A DNA stretch of 64,000 bases from Bacteroidota bacterium (lineage in GTDB: Bacteria > Bacteroidota > Bacteroidia > Bacteroidales > JAGONC01). Below are positions 62,096 through 64,000 of the stretch, piece by piece. Under the pieces are notes generated by a model. The model worked only from the letters and a program-made list of their open reading frames with translations, searched no databases and had not been told where the DNA came from. A program made the position numbers and the translations under genes. Each line of letters begins with the position of its first letter. The first letter of the stretch is position 1. The stretch covers positions 186,001-250,000 of the forward strand of contig JAKLFC010000003.1 in the NCBI GenBank assembly GCA_022711405.1, in the 5' to 3' direction.

Positions 62096-63316
62096 ATGAC
62101 CAGAGGCAGAGAAACAAAACCCCACATCGGGATCTTCGGGCGGCGGAATACAGGCAAGAGCTCCTTTATCAACACCCTGGTGAAACAACAGATCGCCATT
62201 GTGTCGGAACAGGCAGGAACCACTACCGATCCGGTCAGAAAATCCATCGAGATCTTTGGAATCGGGCCTGCCATTGTGATCGACACCGCCGGCATCGACG
62301 ATGTGGGAGAGCTTGGTGCCAAACGTGTCAGTAAAACCATGGAAGTGCTCCGAACCGTTGACTGTGCTGTACTGCTGATCGCCGGAAGCCGTTTCGGTGA
62401 TGAAGAAAGAAACCTGATCCGGCAGTTTGGCGAATGGGACATTCCTTTCCTGATCATACACAACAAGGAAGACCTGGAAGAAATCCTTCCTGAAACCGAA
62501 CGGATCATCAGCGAACAGACCGGATCAGGAGTAATCAGGTTCAGCACGTTGCACGACGGATATCTGCCGGAAGTGATCCGTGCACTGAAAGATGTCATCC
62601 CGGATACAGCCTATCAGCAACCTACACTGATCGGCGATATTATTCATAGAAATGACTATATTGTCCTCATCACCCCCATTGACCAGGAAGCGCCCGACGG
62701 CAGGATGATCCTTCCCCAGGTCATGGTGATCAGGGACGTGCTTGACCACGATGGCATCAATATCGTGCTCAAAGAGAACCAGGTCGGACAGTTTTTTCAG
62801 ACATCGGGCATCCGACCGGCACTGGCCATCACCGACAGCCAGGTATTCGGCAAGGTAAAGGATATGGTACCCGACTCAGTTCCACTGACGAGTTTCAGCA
62901 TTATCATGGCCCGTCAGAGAGGCAATTTTGACCATTATCTCAAAGGCACATCGCAGCTTGATCGTCTGAAGGACGGCGACAGGGTACTGATCCTCGAATC
63001 GTGCACCCACCAGGTGAATTGTGACGACATCGGTCGCTTCAAGCTGCCACGCTGGATACGGGAGTTCACAGGGAAGGACATCCAGGTTGATGTGGTGGCG
63101 GGGCTTGATCCTGTACCCGGTAACATCCGTACCTATCAACTGATCATTCAGTGCGGAGGTTGCATGGTCACGCGCAAGCAACTGAAAAACAGACTGAAAC
63201 CCGCTATTGACGCCGGAGTACCGGTGACCAATTACGGGATGGCCATTGCTCATATGAATGGCATCTTCCAGCGGGCCACCAAACCCTTCATGATAAATAA
63301 CGGATCCAATGGATGA
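62096..63316 (+). CDS. hydF: HydF GTPase scaffold maturase
   Basis: HydF is the scaffold on which the diiron centre is built before transfer to HydA. The GTPase domain has GRRNTGKSSFINTL (residues ~13-26), a DTAGIDD motif near 64 and NKED near 123. The cluster cysteines C303, C353 and C356 lie in the C-terminal domain (ESCTHQ and QCGGC), matching the family pattern. The 406-aa length is normal. It is 37 bases after hydG; the gap holds an ATTGTCG tandem. It overlaps hydE by 8 bases. Confidence 0.97.
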   Translation: MTRGRETKPHIGIFGRRNTGKSSFINTLVKQQIAIVSEQAGTTTDPVRKSIEIFGIGPAIVIDTAGIDDVGELGAKRVSKTMEVLRTVDCAVLLIAGSRFGDEERNLIRQFGEWDIPFLIIHNKEDLEEILPETERIISEQTGSGVIRFSTLHDGYLPEVIRALKDVIPDTAYQQPTLIGDIIHRNDYIVLITPIDQEAPDGRMILPQVMVIRDVLDHDGINIVLKENQVGQFFQTSGIRPALAITDSQVFGKVKDMVPDSVPLTSFSIIMARQRGNFDHYLKGTSQLDRLKDGDRVLILESCTHQVNCDDIGRFKLPRWIREFTGKDIQVDVVAGLDPVPGNIRTYQLIIQCGGCMVTRKQLKNRLKPAIDAGVPVTNYGMAIAHMNGIFQRATKPFMINNGSNG

Positions 63317-64000
63317 CCTGATGCCTGACCAGGACCTGAACCGCGACCAGATCATCCGCCTGCTCTCGGCTGATGGGGTCCATGAAAAAGAACAGATCTT
63401 CTCCAGAGCCTGCGAGATCAAAAAGGTTCATACAGGAGAAAAGATAGTTGTCAGAGGCCTGATCGAATTGTCGAATATCTGCCGGAAAAATTGTCTTTAC
63501 TGTGGAGTAAGAAAAGAAAATCACAGCGTTCACCGGTATGAGATACCGGACGCTGAGGTGCTTGAAGTGGTTAAAAAAGCGATGGAGGAGGGTTATACTT
63601 CTCTGGTCATCCAATCAGGAGAGAGGACCGACCAGGTGTTCATCCACCGCATCGAACGGCTGCTGAGGAAAATTCAGGTTATGACCGGTCACGGGATGCG
63701 GATCACTTTATCGTGCGGGGAACAAAGCCCGGAGACTTACCGCCGCTGGGCAGACAGCGGTGCACATCGCTATCTGCTGAGGATCGAGACCACCAACCGT
63801 GATCTTTTCCGTTCGATCCATCCCCGCGATGGCAGCCATCTTTACGACAGCCGCATCAGGGCACTGCAAGACCTGAAAGAAGCAGGGTACTTGGTGGGTA
63901 CAGGAGTCATGATCGGCCTTCCTGGTCAGACAATAGAGGACCTGGCCAATGATCTGTTGTTTATAAAGGATTTCAGCATCGATATGGTGGGAATGGGACC
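63309..64000 (+). CDS. hydE: HydE radical SAM maturase (5' part, cut by window edge)
   Basis: HydE helps build the dithiomethylamine bridge of the H-cluster. The first ~230 codons are seen. The radical SAM site is C58, C62 and C65 in CRKNCLYC, followed by SGERTDQVF and an LSCGEQSPETY region with LRIETTNRDLF near 160. The frame is open at the right edge, so the C-terminal barrel is not seen. With HydG and HydF, the full maturase set is present. Confidence 0.95.
   Translation, partial: MDDLMPDQDLNRDQIIRLLSADGVHEKEQIFSRACEIKKVHTGEKIVVRGLIELSNICRKNCLYCGVRKENHSVHRYEIPDAEVLEVVKKAMEEGYTSLVIQSGERTDQVFIHRIERLLRKIQVMTGHGMRITLSCGEQSPETYRRWADSGAHRYLLRIETTNRDLFRSIHPRDGSHLYDSRIRALQDLKEAGYLVGTGVMIGLPGQTIEDLANDLLFIKDFSIDMVGMG

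Noticed and set aside
61309..63614. Long minus-strand frames opposite hydG, hydF and hydE
   Set aside because: They are shadows of strongly conserved maturase genes on the plus strand.
1..64000. tRNA, rRNA, riboswitch, insertion sequence, prophage or CRISPR array
   Set aside because: I found no convincing sequence for any of these in the gaps by eye; covariance-model searches (tRNAscan-SE, Infernal) would settle the RNA question.

Overview
The window looks like a chromosomal segment of an anaerobic, fermentative member of the Bacteroidota, probably near Bacteroidales or Marinilabiliales. Four things in the sequence support this. Bacteroidota -7 promoter boxes (TAnnTTTG) sit before many genes, often only 4-8 bases from the start codon. 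A relic of a type IX secretion sorting tail is present. Several Bacteroidota families occur (DUF4271, head-GIN barrel protein, OstA-like protein, sigma/anti-sigma pair). The acetate and H2 genes include a complete [FeFe]-hydrogenase locus. I saw no rRNA, tRNA, insertion sequence, intact prophage or CRISPR array. The base composition looks even, apart from a more AT-rich patch at about 45.8-47.0 kb.

Layout. 0-4.4 kb: envelope lipid genes (LptD start, amidase, MCE protein, OstA-like protein). 4.5-12.3 kb: ClC channel, a lipoprotein with a PepSY-type membrane protein, radA, rfaE2, a flippase-like protein, panC and panD, and a thioredoxin-like protein. 12.3-19.0 kb: a small triple-repeat membrane protein, two zinc-type transporters (CDF and ZIP), a Mut7-C protein, an oxidoreductase, an M28-PDZ peptidase and GtrA. 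19.0-26.0 kb: a long minus-strand operon of sir2, DUF4271, hemD, rnpA, yidD, ctpA, O-antigen ligase and cdd. 26-35 kb: acetate and acyl-CoA metabolism (ACD-GNAT fusion, porin-acs-MFS operon, ackA). 35-41 kb: yebC, an ECF sigma/anti-sigma/head-GIN operon, and lepA. 41.2-45.3 kb: a very large dikinase-like protein with no PEP barrel. 45.4-48.1 kb: a decay zone with gene fragments, short repeats and one intact AAA-type ATPase. 48.1-51.9 kb: gapA and a Cache-PAS kinase with a NarL-type regulator.

52.3-64 kb is the most striking region. It is one plus-strand array: an enlarged receiver protein, the trimeric group A3-type (probably electron-bifurcating) hydrogenase hydC-hydB-hydA, a sensory [FeFe]-hydrogenase fused to a histidine kinase, a stand-alone receiver, a receiver-kinase hybrid, and the maturases hydG, hydF and hydE (hydE is cut by the window edge). 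The sensory protein keeps the four cluster cysteines but carries Asp in place of the proton-relay cysteine. Gene spacing is 2 to 54 bases with several ATGA overlaps. The arrangement therefore predicts an H2- or redox-sensing phosphorelay made together with the enzyme and the maturases that both hydrogenase domains need.

Metabolically the window fits sugar fermentation to acetate and H2. GapA yields NADH, the bifurcating hydrogenase would re-oxidise NADH together with ferredoxin, and AckA and the ADP-forming acyl-CoA synthetase could make ATP from acetyl-CoA. Acs may be controlled by reversible lysine acetylation, with the GNAT domain and the sirtuin as candidate enzymes.
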